From assembly GCA_025060105.1 (NCBI GenBank), contig JANXCS010000002.1:186001-250000 (forward strand): 64,000 nucleotides of DNA, given 5' to 3'. Positions 25,313 to 33,549 of this stretch are shown here, piece by piece. The stretch comes from Pseudothermotoga sp. Lineage in GTDB: Bacteria; Thermotogota; Thermotogae; Thermotogales; DSM-5069. Under the pieces are notes generated by a model that saw only the letters and a list, made by a program, of their open reading frames with translations, did no database searches and was not told the origin of the DNA. Both the position numbers and the translations under genes were made by a program. The first letter of the stretch is position 1, and the number at the start of each line of letters is the position of its first letter.

Positions 25313-25388
25313 TGGTGGGCCGTGCAGGATTCGAACCTGCGACCCCCTGATTAAGAGTCAGGTGCTCTACCTGCTGAGCTAACGGCCC
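25313..25388 (-). tRNA. tRNA-Lys (anticodon CTT)
   Basis: The 76-nt gene on the minus strand has a 7-bp acceptor stem GGGCCGT/ACGGCCC, D arm GCTC/GAGC, an anticodon loop C-T-C-T-T-A-A giving CTT, T arm GCAGG-TTCGAAT-CCTGC, and CCA encoded. It is the second gene after tRNA-Arg. Confidence 0.97.
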
Positions 25389-25399
25389 ATCCTTCTACT

Positions 25400-25474
25400 T
25401 GGTGCCCCTGGGAGGAATCGAACCTCCATTTGCGGATTAGGAATCCGCCGTTCTATCCATTGAACTACAGGGGC
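25400..25474 (-). tRNA. tRNA-Arg (anticodon CCT)
   Basis: The 75-nt gene on the minus strand has acceptor stem GCCCCTG/CAGGGGC, D arm GTTC/GAAC, an anticodon loop T-T-C-C-T-A-A giving CCT, T arm GGAGG-TTCGATT-CCTCC, and CCA encoded. It reads the rare AGG arginine codon. It is first in the tRNA-Arg, tRNA-Lys transcript. Confidence 0.97.
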
Positions 25475-25488
25475 TTGTACCTTTATGT

Positions 25489-25517
25489 ATCCTACCATGC
25501 ACCAAATGAAAAATCAA
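25489..25517 (-). promoter_or_regulatory. Promoter of the tRNA-Arg/tRNA-Lys (infC) transcript
   Basis: On the minus strand, TTGATT (25517..25512) and TAGGAT (25494..25489) are separated by 17 nt, and TGG directly precedes the -10 (extended -10). Transcription would begin about 25482, close to the tRNA-Arg 5' end. Confidence 0.7.
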
Positions 25518-25522
25518 GAGTG

Positions 25523-26101
25523 CTAACTTTCGTTCTTTCTGATCAAACCTCCTAGGATGAGGGATTCTATCGATTGAGGCACAGATCCACACGAAACCGT
25601 TGCTGTGAGAGCTTCCGTAATAAACTTGGCCGCCGTATGTGAATCGATGTCTGGATTAACCATTTCATTTTTCTTACCTTCTTCTATCAATTGTGCTACT
25701 TTATTTAAGAAATCATCATAACGTTTTCTGAGCCTCTTCCAAATGATCCCCTCTCCAGATTCATCGAGTACACTCGCTCGCTCCTTCTCTATCACTTTGG
25801 ATAAAACCGTCCTACTCGTCACAAAATCTATATAAGCTCTGAGAAATCTCTTTATTTTCCGAACGTAGTAATTTTCCCCCTCGACTTCCTTGAAAATATG
25901 GTTCTCGAGTTCTTCCAATGCCCTGTTCCAAACCTCCTCAAAGAGGACTTCCTTACTTGGAAAATAGTAATAAATGAGGGGCTTTCGTACACCAGCACGC
26001 TGAGCGATTTCTTCTACGCTTACACCATCAAAACCTTTCTCAGAAAATGCTGCTTTTGCGGCTTCTAAGATTTTTTCTCTAGCGCTAGACAATTTCCTCA
26101 C
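25523..26101 (-). CDS. TetR family transcriptional regulator
   Basis: The 192-residue protein has an N-terminal TetR helix-turn-helix (about residues 8-54: I-L-E-A-A-K-A-A-F-S-E-K-G-F, then V-S-V-E-E-I-A-Q-R-A-G-V and L-I-Y-Y-Y-F). A helical ligand domain follows. It starts at GTG, 12 nt after the radical-SAM gene, and is probably its co-transcribed autoregulator. A 20-bp palindrome at 27575-27594 is the likely operator. The ligand is unknown. Confidence 0.93.
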   Translation of the reverse strand: MRKLSSAREKILEAAKAAFSEKGFDGVSVEEIAQRAGVRKPLIYYYFPSKEVLFEEVWNRALEELENHIFKEVEGENYYVRKIKRFLRAYIDFVTSRTVLSKVIEKERASVLDESGEGIIWKRLRKRYDDFLNKVAQLIEEGKKNEMVNPDIDSHTAAKFITEALTATVSCGSVPQSIESLILGGLIRKNES

Positions 26102-26113
26102 TCTCCAGCTTTC

Positions 26114-27562
26114 TCATTTCAATGTTTTGTCCACGGCCAAGGCTTCTTCTCTGTTCATGTATCGTTTCATTCTTGTCTCATAGTTATAGATACCTCTGTT
26201 TACTGGATAGCGATCAACGTAACCATATTCGTACCAAAGTTTATCTGCATAAACTTTCCATTCTTCAGCTAGTTTATCGATCTCTGGAGCTAAATCTTCG
26301 ATCACTCTCTCAGAACCTTCGTGCTGCGGGATCGCGTTGAAATGTCTCACCATAGCCCTGTAAACTTTCGGATTGTCAATTATAGGACATGGTCTGAACA
26401 AATTGTTTGAGTAAGGAACCATTCGCTTGTAAGCCTCAAAGAAAGGTGATTTCAAAATCTCTACCAAGGACTTTTCTCGGATACTGTCAACCGCATACTG
26501 CTGAAAGACACAAGGTTCCACATAACCTTTCGCATTCACATGGAAATACTTCGCACCAGCAGCGAGACAACCATGCGTCAGAAAACCATGGTTCCAAAAA
26601 TCAGCAACGAAAGCGAATTTGCCGCTGAGCCTGACTTGATCTGTCTTGAAAAATCTTTCATATCTCTGTTGCGGTGTTGGCACTAAATCCATCGATGCAT
26701 TCATGCCAACTGGCATATACTGAAATACCCAAACGTAAACTATCTGCTGTTCCTCAAGGAATTGCCAGAACTCGTCTTTCATGAGTGTGTCGTGATTCAT
26801 CCTAGTAGCTGTTATTGATGCACCGAAAGGAACACCATATCTTCTCAGCCTTTCCCAAGCTTCGAGAACACTCTTAAACACTCCTCTTCCTCTTCTCCAG
26901 TCAGTATCCAGTTCGAAACCTTCAACAGAAATGGCTGGAGTGGCGTTCCCAAGTTCAGACAATTTCTTTGCTATCTCATCTGTTATGAGAGTCCCGTTAG
27001 TATAGATCAGAAAATAATTATCGTTGAATTCCTCCAATATTTCCATGAGATAAGGCCAGTAAAATGGCTCTCCTCCAGTTATCACCCAAAAATACAATCC
27101 CAGTTCATTTCCCTCGCGAATAACCTTGCTGACCTCTTCTTTAGTGAGTTCATACTTTCTACCATAAAGTCCTGCATAGCAACCAACGCAGTTCAAGTTA
27201 CAAGCATAAGTTGGGCTTATAACACCAAGCTTGGGTAAAACGAACTTGTATTCGTGCATTTTTTGCTGTCTTATTGGTTCCCCCAGCGCGAATTCGTTAA
27301 TGATCAAGTTGTTTATTATTTTTTCAACACATTTGGGACTGGAACGTCTAAAGACTTTAACCCAACTTGTGATCATTGGATGTTTGTCTTTAGCCATGAG
27401 AGCTAACTTTTTCAAACCGCTTTTGGATGGTTCCTTTGTTAAGGCGCTGAGTGTGGAGAATAATTTGTATAGGCCTTCCTCATCGGTGTTCCTGAGTACC
27501 GAAGCAACGATCTTGCCTGCTTGATGGTATATGAAACCTTTCACTCCTCCAACTACTGCCAT
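26114..27562 (-). CDS. Radical SAM enzyme, candidate membrane-spanning lipid synthase
   Basis: The 482-residue protein has a helical N-terminal region of about 110 residues, then the radical-SAM cluster motif C-N-L-N-C-V-G-C-Y (about residues 120-128), the GGEP motif (about 158-161) and a longer C-terminal part with several cysteines (H-G-C-L-A-A-G, V-E-P-C-V-F, R-P-C-P) that may hold auxiliary iron-sulfur clusters. The family is abundant in anaerobes. Thermotogales make membrane-spanning diabolic acids with a radical-SAM enzyme (mss), and this gene with its TetR regulator is a candidate. That function is inferred and unproven. A GGAGG site is adjacent to the probable operator. Confidence 0.8.
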   Translation of the reverse strand: MAVVGGVKGFIYHQAGKIVASVLRNTDEEGLYKLFSTLSALTKEPSKSGLKKLALMAKDKHPMITSWVKVFRRSSPKCVEKIINNLIINEFALGEPIRQQKMHEYKFVLPKLGVISPTYACNLNCVGCYAGLYGRKYELTKEEVSKVIREGNELGLYFWVITGGEPFYWPYLMEILEEFNDNYFLIYTNGTLITDEIAKKLSELGNATPAISVEGFELDTDWRRGRGVFKSVLEAWERLRRYGVPFGASITATRMNHDTLMKDEFWQFLEEQQIVYVWVFQYMPVGMNASMDLVPTPQQRYERFFKTDQVRLSGKFAFVADFWNHGFLTHGCLAAGAKYFHVNAKGYVEPCVFQQYAVDSIREKSLVEILKSPFFEAYKRMVPYSNNLFRPCPIIDNPKVYRAMVRHFNAIPQHEGSERVIEDLAPEIDKLAEEWKVYADKLWYEYGYVDRYPVNRGIYNYETRMKRYMNREEALAVDKTLK

Positions 27563-27574
27563 TTTGATACCTCC

Positions 27575-27594
27575 TTTACCAACCGGTCAGTAAA
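27575..27594. promoter_or_regulatory. Palindromic operator, probably for the TetR regulator
   Basis: TTTACCAACCGGTCAGTAAA is symmetric at 16 of 20 positions, and all four mismatches are transitions. It lies directly upstream of the GGAGG of the radical-SAM gene, so a bound dimer would block transcription or the transcription start. Size and symmetry fit a TetR-family operator. Confidence 0.65.
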
Positions 27595-27645
27595 AATGTT
27601 AACTCGGCCGTGTTGCAATATAGTTACTTATTAGCAATTTTTTAA

Positions 27646-28866
27646 TTAACCAACAGCCAACAACCGTAGTGCATCAACGACGAGTCGCGTCGCACGCACG
27701 TCGTCTTCATTGTATTTCAATACCACATCGAGCAAAGATGGTTCTCTTGACTCAAGCCATAGTTGAAAGTACCTGCTGGCACGCCAGCCATCCAGTTTGG
27801 TGTGCCAATTGAAACCATAATATCGTGCGACACTCTTGAGAGAATAACTGAACAAAGGTAATGCAACATGTTTCGACAGAACTTGATAGACATCAACGAA
27901 TCTTCTTTTCAACTGGTCATAAGCACGTTGTAAACTATAAAGCTGCGAGAGTTCTTTGAAACGCATAGGTTCATAAGAACAATAATGGTAAATACAGTTG
28001 TTCGTTGAAAGAAGAAAATCAACGACTTCTTTGAAAACCTTTTCTTCTTGGTCCTTTGTTTCACACAGAAAATAGATGTATCTATCTTCATTGAGGATTC
28101 CAAAAAGATAATCGTAGCCAGCTGTTACATGAGATTCGATGTCGAGAAACAATCCTTCTGAAAGCTGTGGAAGTGGTTGCAGCAAAACCGCGCGTCTATC
28201 GAGCAAAGCTATCGCTTTTTTCCTCAGTTTTTCAAGAACGTCTTTTGAAAAATTTCTCAACTTTTCAACTTTAATGAGATCCTCAAGATCGTCGATGCCT
28301 TCTCTCAATAATTTCAAACGTGTTCGTTCGTTCAAACCATGAATTGCTAGTAGATCTTTTTTCTGTATGAGCACCTCGCTACAATCTAAGACGTACGAAC
28401 ATGTTTTGCAGAGAGAAACTGGTTTGGGGTCATACAGTTCTTCCCTAAAAGAGGTAATGGCTTCAAGCAAAGACATCAATCTTGGAAGGGCGTTCTTCCA
28501 ATCAACATCGACTACGAAATGAGGAGAGCTAATCGTAACGCGTGTCACAAAGAACCCTCTTTGGCAGAAAATGTAAGCGTGATAAGCGGCCTCAATTAAG
28601 TATTTTTTCTTGAAACTCTTGGCTTCTTTTTTGAGTATCAATCTCCACCCATTTTCTTCTGGTACCGCAAGATCTGGGTCTGCAACGAATGTTCTTCCAA
28701 AAATTTCTGCTTCCAAAATAGGATTTTCCACAGAAAAACCTAGCCTGAGCAGTTCGGTTGAATCAGGGATCTCCTCACGATGCTCTAAATCTTTTCTTTC
28801 AAGTTGAAATCTTCGAGGACACAGCAAGAATTGCTCTAGATCACCGTACCAGATTTGCTCACTCAT
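27646..28866 (-). CDS. TM0106-type RecB-like/RNase H-fold putative nuclease
   Basis: I chose the ATG at 28866 (MSEQIWYGDLEQFLLCPRRF), which overlaps the end of hutH. The 406-residue product has an N-terminal RecB-like part with a cysteine (L-C-P-R-R-F) and a C-x2-C-x5-C set (C-K-T-C, C-S-E-V). A helix-hairpin-helix-like segment follows, then a C-terminal RNase H-like exonuclease domain (F-L-D-I-E-S at about 240-245, Y-N-E-D-D-V-R near the end). The family is named after T. maritima TM0106; its substrate is unknown. Confidence 0.85.
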   Translation of the reverse strand: MSEQIWYGDLEQFLLCPRRFQLERKDLEHREEIPDSTELLRLGFSVENPILEAEIFGRTFVADPDLAVPEENGWRLILKKEAKSFKKKYLIEAAYHAYIFCQRGFFVTRVTISSPHFVVDVDWKNALPRLMSLLEAITSFREELYDPKPVSLCKTCSYVLDCSEVLIQKKDLLAIHGLNERTRLKLLREGIDDLEDLIKVEKLRNFSKDVLEKLRKKAIALLDRRAVLLQPLPQLSEGLFLDIESHVTAGYDYLFGILNEDRYIYFLCETKDQEEKVFKEVVDFLLSTNNCIYHYCSYEPMRFKELSQLYSLQRAYDQLKRRFVDVYQVLSKHVALPLFSYSLKSVARYYGFNWHTKLDGWRASRYFQLWLESREPSLLDVVLKYNEDDVRATRLVVDALRLLAVG

Positions 28867-30379
28867 AAGCTGTCCACCAATCTTCATGGACATCTTCAAC
28901 AGTTTGCTTCACAAATTGTAGGACCTTTCTGAAACTAGATTGCCAGTAAGCATCACTCAATCCGGGTTCTATAAGACCCTCCACATCGGAGAAGAGTTTT
29001 TCATTGAGTTTTGATGATCTTAGAGGTCTTCGTGCTTGCAGCGCTCTTGCAGAACACATGAGCTCAATGGCTAGTAACACTTTGATATTTTCCAAAATCT
29101 TTAACAATTTCAGACAAGCGTTCATTCCCATGCTCACGTGATCCTCCTGAAAGCCACTCGTGGGGATCGTGTCTACAGAAGCTGGATGTGATAAAACTTT
29201 GTTTTCATTGCAAAGTGCAGCCGCTGTGTATTGCCAGATCATGAAACCAGAGTTGACTCCAGGACGATCGAAAGCTAAAAATGGTGGTAGACCCTCATTC
29301 AACTTCGGGTTCAAAAGTCTATCGATCCTGCGTTCTATCATGTTTCCAAGGTCAGTCAACGCAATACAAAGAAAATCTGCCACGAATGCGAGGGGTTCAC
29401 CATGAAAGTTACCTTGCGAGATTACTCTGCCGTTGTACACTATAGGATTATCAGTGGCAGAGTTGATCTCATCCTCTATGATTTTCTTGGCAAAAAAAAC
29501 CACATCCAGAACGGCTCCATGAACTTGAGGTATGCAACGCAACGAATAAGCATCTTGAACCCTAGTACAACCCACGTGTGATAGTCTGAGCTGACTCGTC
29601 TCAAACCTTTCTCGCAACATCCTGGCGATAATACCTTGACCACGGTGCTTTCTTGCTTGCGCGATGGCTTCATCGTACGCTTCTGGAGAAGCAAACAACA
29701 CATCCGCCGTTAAAGCTGCTGTTTCAGTCGATAAACGAAGTAAATTGATGGCGTCGTTCACAGAAAGTGTTAGACACGCTGCCATTGCCTGTGTTCCATT
29801 CACCAAGCTGAGACCTTCTTTCTCCATCAATTGAATGGGTTCAAAACCGACTGAATCTAACACCTCACGAGATGGTCTAATTTTCCCATTAACAAGTACC
29901 TCGCCTTCACCCATGATCACAAGTGCAACGTGAGCTAGTGGAATGAGGTCACCGCTTGCACCCACCGAACCTCTCGATGGAACGTAAGGAACGATTGATT
30001 TGTTTAAAAGCTCGCACAATTTCTCAACGACAATTGGTCTAACGCCAGAAAAGCCCAGTGCCAGCGTGTGAGCCCTCGTCAATATCATGGCACGGACTAT
30101 GGATGGATCCAGAGGATCTCCCACACCGCAGGCATGTGATAAAACAATGTTCCTTTGAAGAGATCGCAGATCTTCTTTAGAAATCTTTGTAGTGGCGAGC
30201 GCCCCAAAGCCAGTATTAATACCATAGATGGCTCTTTCAGAATTTACAAACTTTTCGACAACCTCTCTGGAGGAGATCATCTTCTTAATAGCTATGTCAG
30301 ATACAGCCACCTGTTCATTGAATCTAGCAACCTTAACGATATCACTCACCTTGAGGTCTCGTTCCCCTAAGAGCAACAT
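28859..30379 (-). CDS. hutH: Histidine ammonia-lyase
   Basis: The 506-residue enzyme carries the G-S-V-G-A-S-G-D-L segment (about residues 136-144) whose Ala-Ser-Gly forms the MIO cofactor. Family motifs N-G-T-Q-A and Q-E-D-H-V-S-M are also present. It converts histidine to urocanate and ammonia. No other hut gene is in the window, so it may act alone or with genes elsewhere. A related aromatic amino-acid lyase or aminomutase is possible but less likely. Confidence 0.92.
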   Translation of the reverse strand: MLLLGERDLKVSDIVKVARFNEQVAVSDIAIKKMISSREVVEKFVNSERAIYGINTGFGALATTKISKEDLRSLQRNIVLSHACGVGDPLDPSIVRAMILTRAHTLALGFSGVRPIVVEKLCELLNKSIVPYVPSRGSVGASGDLIPLAHVALVIMGEGEVLVNGKIRPSREVLDSVGFEPIQLMEKEGLSLVNGTQAMAACLTLSVNDAINLLRLSTETAALTADVLFASPEAYDEAIAQARKHRGQGIIARMLRERFETSQLRLSHVGCTRVQDAYSLRCIPQVHGAVLDVVFFAKKIIEDEINSATDNPIVYNGRVISQGNFHGEPLAFVADFLCIALTDLGNMIERRIDRLLNPKLNEGLPPFLAFDRPGVNSGFMIWQYTAAALCNENKVLSHPASVDTIPTSGFQEDHVSMGMNACLKLLKILENIKVLLAIELMCSARALQARRPLRSSKLNEKLFSDVEGLIEPGLSDAYWQSSFRKVLQFVKQTVEDVHEDWWTAYE

Positions 30380-30436
30380 CGCATCACCCCAACAGCAAAT
30401 CTACCACGGATACAAGGACAAGATTCTTAGCTTCTG

Positions 30437-30445
30437 TGATATGAT
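30437..30445 (+). promoter_or_regulatory. Candidate extended -10 promoter of the zapB-to-lysS operon
   Basis: TGATATGAT (30437-30445) is a TG-A-TATGAT extended -10 box, about 40 nt ahead of the first TTG start. The -35 region is poor, with AGGACA the nearest match at 19 nt. Confidence 0.45.
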
Positions 30446-30484
30446 TGCATGTGAAAAAAGCACGCGTGGAAGGAGTGTGCCACC

Positions 30485-30715
30485 TTGGATAAACTTGCTG
30501 AACTGGAGGATTTGATAAACAAGCTTTTGGAGGATTACAGAAGATTGAAAGAGGAGAACGAACAGTTGTGGACTCAAATGAACGAAGTTCTCAGTAAAAT
30601 GGAGCAAGTGGATAGGGAAAAGAAAGAACTTGAAAAATTAGTTGAAACTTACCGCAACACAATGAATTCACTCGTAGAAAAGCTTCAAAAAATGATCAGC
30701 ACGGCAGGGAACTGA
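30485..30715 (+). CDS. Short coiled-coil protein, ZapB-like
   Basis: The 76-residue product is almost wholly a charged coiled coil with heptad leucines, as in ZapB. It starts at TTG with a GGAAGGAG site 9 nt upstream. It is 6 nt from a ZapA-like gene, so a role at the FtsZ division ring is likely. Coiled-coil resemblance alone is weak; the adjacency carries most of the inference. Confidence 0.65.
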   Translation: MDKLAELEDLINKLLEDYRRLKEENEQLWTQMNEVLSKMEQVDREKKELEKLVETYRNTMNSLVEKLQKMISTAGN

Positions 30716-30721
30716 TCCCTT

Positions 30722-30982
30722 ATGAGGAGGACGCTCATCTTAAAGCTGGGCGATAAATCATACGAGCTGACAACTGATGCGTCTGAAGAGTTCGTTCTCG
30801 CAGTGATTAATAGAATTCAAAATCAATTCACTCAGATCAAAAACAGTTCTACAGAAGCAAGTTTAGACGAGATACTGGTTGTCATGCTTGCAAACTCAGT
30901 TCTGAACGAAATAAAGTATGAGGAGACACTTGAAAAGATCACGAATAAAATCAAAGCCCTGTTCGATCAAAAAAAGAGGTGA
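30722..30982 (+). CDS. zapA: Cell division protein ZapA-like
   Basis: The 86-residue protein starts with a small beta hairpin (L-I-L-K-L-G-D-K-S-Y-E-L) and continues as a long helix, the ZapA pattern. ZapA crosslinks FtsZ filaments. A short inverted repeat (AGGGA/TCCCT, 30706-30720) covers its only ribosome-site-like sequence, so translation is probably coupled to the gene before it. Confidence 0.75.
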   Translation: MRRTLILKLGDKSYELTTDASEEFVLAVINRIQNQFTQIKNSSTEASLDEILVVMLANSVLNEIKYEETLEKITNKIKALFDQKKR

Positions 30983-30989
30983 TGAGAGA

Positions 30990-31754
30990 TTGAAATTGGG
31001 CTTGTTTGATTCCGGAGTGGGTGGACTCACAGTTTTGCACCAGTTTTTGGCGCATGGATTGAAGTTCGAATACTTATACCTTGCCGATACAGCTCGAGCA
31101 CCATTTGGGACGAAAAGCGTCGAGGAAATCAGGAAAATTGCGTTGGAATGTATTGATTTCTTGCTCGAGAAAGATGCAGATGTTGTAGTCTCAGCTTGCA
31201 ACACAGCTCAAGCAGCATTGAAGATTTCAGGAACCAATCTTGGGGATAGATTTTTTGGGATACTCGATTTTGATTTTCCCTATGGATTTAAGAAAGTTGG
31301 CATATTAGCAACGGAAGCCACAGTAAAAAGTAGCGTTTATCTTGAAAAACTGTGTGCTATTGGCATCGAAGCAATTCAGCAACCATGTCAAGCTTTGGTT
31401 GCAGCGATCGAATCTTGCGCTCAAGATAACGAGATCAGAAATATCATCGCTGGAAGCATTCAACCTTTGATGAGAGCGAAAGTGGAAGCTGTCATCCTTG
31501 GTTGTACACACTTTCCAATAGTTAAGCATATCTTTCAAGAACTTTTTGAAAATATACCCGTACTCGATCCGGCTGCACTCTTAGCAGAAAAACTCGTGAG
31601 GATTCTTCCAACGAGCTCAAACCAAGAAGCACACGTGAAACTTTACGTTACAGGTGATGATGGAGATTTTCACAAGAAAATCAAAAGATACGAACATCTC
31701 ATTGGTGTTCCTTACAGTATCGAGAAGGTCCTCTGGGGTGAATCTGCGAAGTGA
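30990..31754 (+). CDS. murI: Glutamate racemase
   Basis: I chose the TTG at 30990 because GAGGTGATG precedes it and K-L-G-L-F-D-S-G-V-G-G-L is the normal N-terminus. The 254-residue enzyme has both catalytic cysteines: S-A-C-N-T-A (about residue 71) and G-C-T-H-F (about 175). It makes D-glutamate for peptidoglycan. The rapZ start overlaps its stop as GTGA. Confidence 0.95.
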   Translation: MKLGLFDSGVGGLTVLHQFLAHGLKFEYLYLADTARAPFGTKSVEEIRKIALECIDFLLEKDADVVVSACNTAQAALKISGTNLGDRFFGILDFDFPYGFKKVGILATEATVKSSVYLEKLCAIGIEAIQQPCQALVAAIESCAQDNEIRNIIAGSIQPLMRAKVEAVILGCTHFPIVKHIFQELFENIPVLDPAALLAEKLVRILPTSSNQEAHVKLYVTGDDGDFHKKIKRYEHLIGVPYSIEKVLWGESAK

Positions 31755-32587
31755 AAAAAATACTTATTGTGTCAGGACTTTCCGGTGCTGGTAAAAGTAC
31801 AGTTATAAAGATCCTTGAAGATATGGGCTTTTTCTGCATAGATAACCTTCCTCCAGCATTGCTGAACGATTTCATGGCTATCGTAATGAGCTCTTCCATA
31901 GACAGGATAGCTTTGGTCTTAGATGTCAGGAGCGCACAGTTTGGTGATTTAACCGAAGCCGTCAAGAAATTACTACAAAGCTATGGAGAATCGGTTACAG
32001 TACTCTTCCTTGAAGCTTCCAAAGAAGAATTGATCAGAAGGTTCTCTATCACTCGCAGGAAGCATCCGCTTGAGGGAAAGGTTAGCCTTTCTGAAGCAAT
32101 AGATCTCGAAAGAGATTTACTTCAAGAGATAAGAAATATGTCCCTCATCATAGATACAACTGAGATGGACGTACAATCTTTGCGTGAAAAAGTAAGTTGT
32201 TTGCTGTCAGTTCAAAGGATTTTTTTAATAAGGCTGAGAAGCTTTGGTTTCAAATATGGTTTACCAGTGGATACAGATTTTGTACTGGATACAAGGTTTA
32301 TGCCGAATCCGTACTATTGTCCGGATCTTGCGCCACTTGATGGAAGGGATGAGAGAATCAAAAGCTTTTTTGAATCTCATGAGAAAATAGCCGAATATAT
32401 TCAACATGCTGCCAGCATGATAAAAACCGCTGCAGAAGAGTACAAAAAGGTTGGTAGGGCTGGCATAACAGTTTCAATCGGATGCACTGGGGGACGACAC
32501 AGATCCGTCTATGTCGCCGAAAAACTGGCTGAGAAACTTTCCAAGGAATTTGAAGTTCACATCGAACATCGGGATGTGAACAAATGA
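31751..32587 (+). CDS. rapZ: RapZ/YvcJ family P-loop nucleotide-binding protein
   Basis: The 278-residue protein has the Walker A G-L-S-G-A-G-K-S-T (about residues 8-16) and the C-terminal signature G-C-T-G-G-R-H-R-S-V. In E. coli RapZ controls amino-sugar synthesis through a small RNA; in Firmicutes YvcJ affects competence. It lies in the conserved trio rapZ-yvcK-whiA. GTG start. Confidence 0.95.
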   Translation: MKKILIVSGLSGAGKSTVIKILEDMGFFCIDNLPPALLNDFMAIVMSSSIDRIALVLDVRSAQFGDLTEAVKKLLQSYGESVTVLFLEASKEELIRRFSITRRKHPLEGKVSLSEAIDLERDLLQEIRNMSLIIDTTEMDVQSLREKVSCLLSVQRIFLIRLRSFGFKYGLPVDTDFVLDTRFMPNPYYCPDLAPLDGRDERIKSFFESHEKIAEYIQHAASMIKTAAEEYKKVGRAGITVSIGCTGGRHRSVYVAEKLAEKLSKEFEVHIEHRDVNK

Positions 32588-33549
32588 AAGTGATTGCCAT
32601 AGGTGGAGGAACGGGTCTTTCGACGATCCTCCGTGGCTTGAAGAACAAAGGTTTGGAATTGACCGCAATAGTTGCTGTCACGGACGAAGGTGGTAGTTCC
32701 GGCAAGATCAGACAAGAATTGAACGTGCCACCACCTGGAGATGTACGAAACAACATCATAGCGCTTGCAAGAGATGAGAGCCTTATGAGTAGACTTTTTT
32801 CTTACAGATTTTCAACGAACGGAAGCCTTTCGCAACACAGCGTCGGCAACATAATACTCGCAGCGTTGACGATGATGACCGGAAGTTTTGCCAAGGCTGT
32901 GAGGCATGCGTGCGATATACTCGCCATAGAAGGAAAGGTTTTACCAGTTTGCGAGCAACTCATCCGACTTGTAGCATTCTACAGCGATGGATCCGTTGTC
33001 GTAGGAGAAACTGAAATTTCTAAGAAAGTCGACGCAAGAATCGTCTCAGTTCGACTCGACAAGAAAGTACAAGCATTGGAAGAAGTGATTAGAGAAATTT
33101 CTCAAGCGGATGCTGTTCTACTTGGACCTGGGAGTCTGTACACAAGTGTGATAACGAACCTACTGGTGGAGGGTGTTGCTGAAAGTATTTGTGATAACAA
33201 AAAGGCCAAGAAAATTTACATAGCCAACATCATGACACAGCCAGGAGAGACGATAGGTTTCAGTCTGGAAGACCACGTTTCAGAGATCGAGAAATATCTA
33301 AAAACTGAATTAGATTACGTGGTTGCCAATAACACCTTACCACCTAAAGATGTGTTGTTGTCCTATGCAAAACAGTGTGCAGAACCTGTTCTGCCGCGCG
33401 GTCATGTGGATAAGAGATATCTCTTTTATGACCTTCTGGAAATCACTTACGAACCGAGTGATCCAAGACCCAAAGCCAGGCATAACCCTGTTATAACAGC
33501 TAAGATCTTAACGAATCTGTTGGGGGAGCGATCTTTCAGTGAAAAGTGA
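32584..33549 (+). CDS. yvcK: YvcK/CofD-like gluconeogenesis factor
   Basis: The 321-residue protein has the G-G-G-T-G-L-S motif at residues 7-13, T-D-E-G-G-S-S-G (about 33-40) and P-P-G-D-V-R-N (about 50-56), typical of UDP-sugar-binding YvcK proteins. These adjust peptidoglycan precursor supply during growth on gluconeogenic carbon sources. It overlaps rapZ by 4 nt and whiA by 11 nt. Confidence 0.94.
   Translation: MKVIAIGGGTGLSTILRGLKNKGLELTAIVAVTDEGGSSGKIRQELNVPPPGDVRNNIIALARDESLMSRLFSYRFSTNGSLSQHSVGNIILAALTMMTGSFAKAVRHACDILAIEGKVLPVCEQLIRLVAFYSDGSVVVGETEISKKVDARIVSVRLDKKVQALEEVIREISQADAVLLGPGSLYTSVITNLLVEGVAESICDNKKAKKIYIANIMTQPGETIGFSLEDHVSEIEKYLKTELDYVVANNTLPPKDVLLSYAKQCAEPVLPRGHVDKRYLFYDLLEITYEPSDPRPKARHNPVITAKILTNLLGERSFSEK

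Noticed and set aside
28859-30379. Phenylalanine or tyrosine ammonia-lyase instead of hutH
   Set aside because: Length and overall motifs fit histidine ammonia-lyase better; the MIO motif alone does not distinguish them, so some doubt remains.
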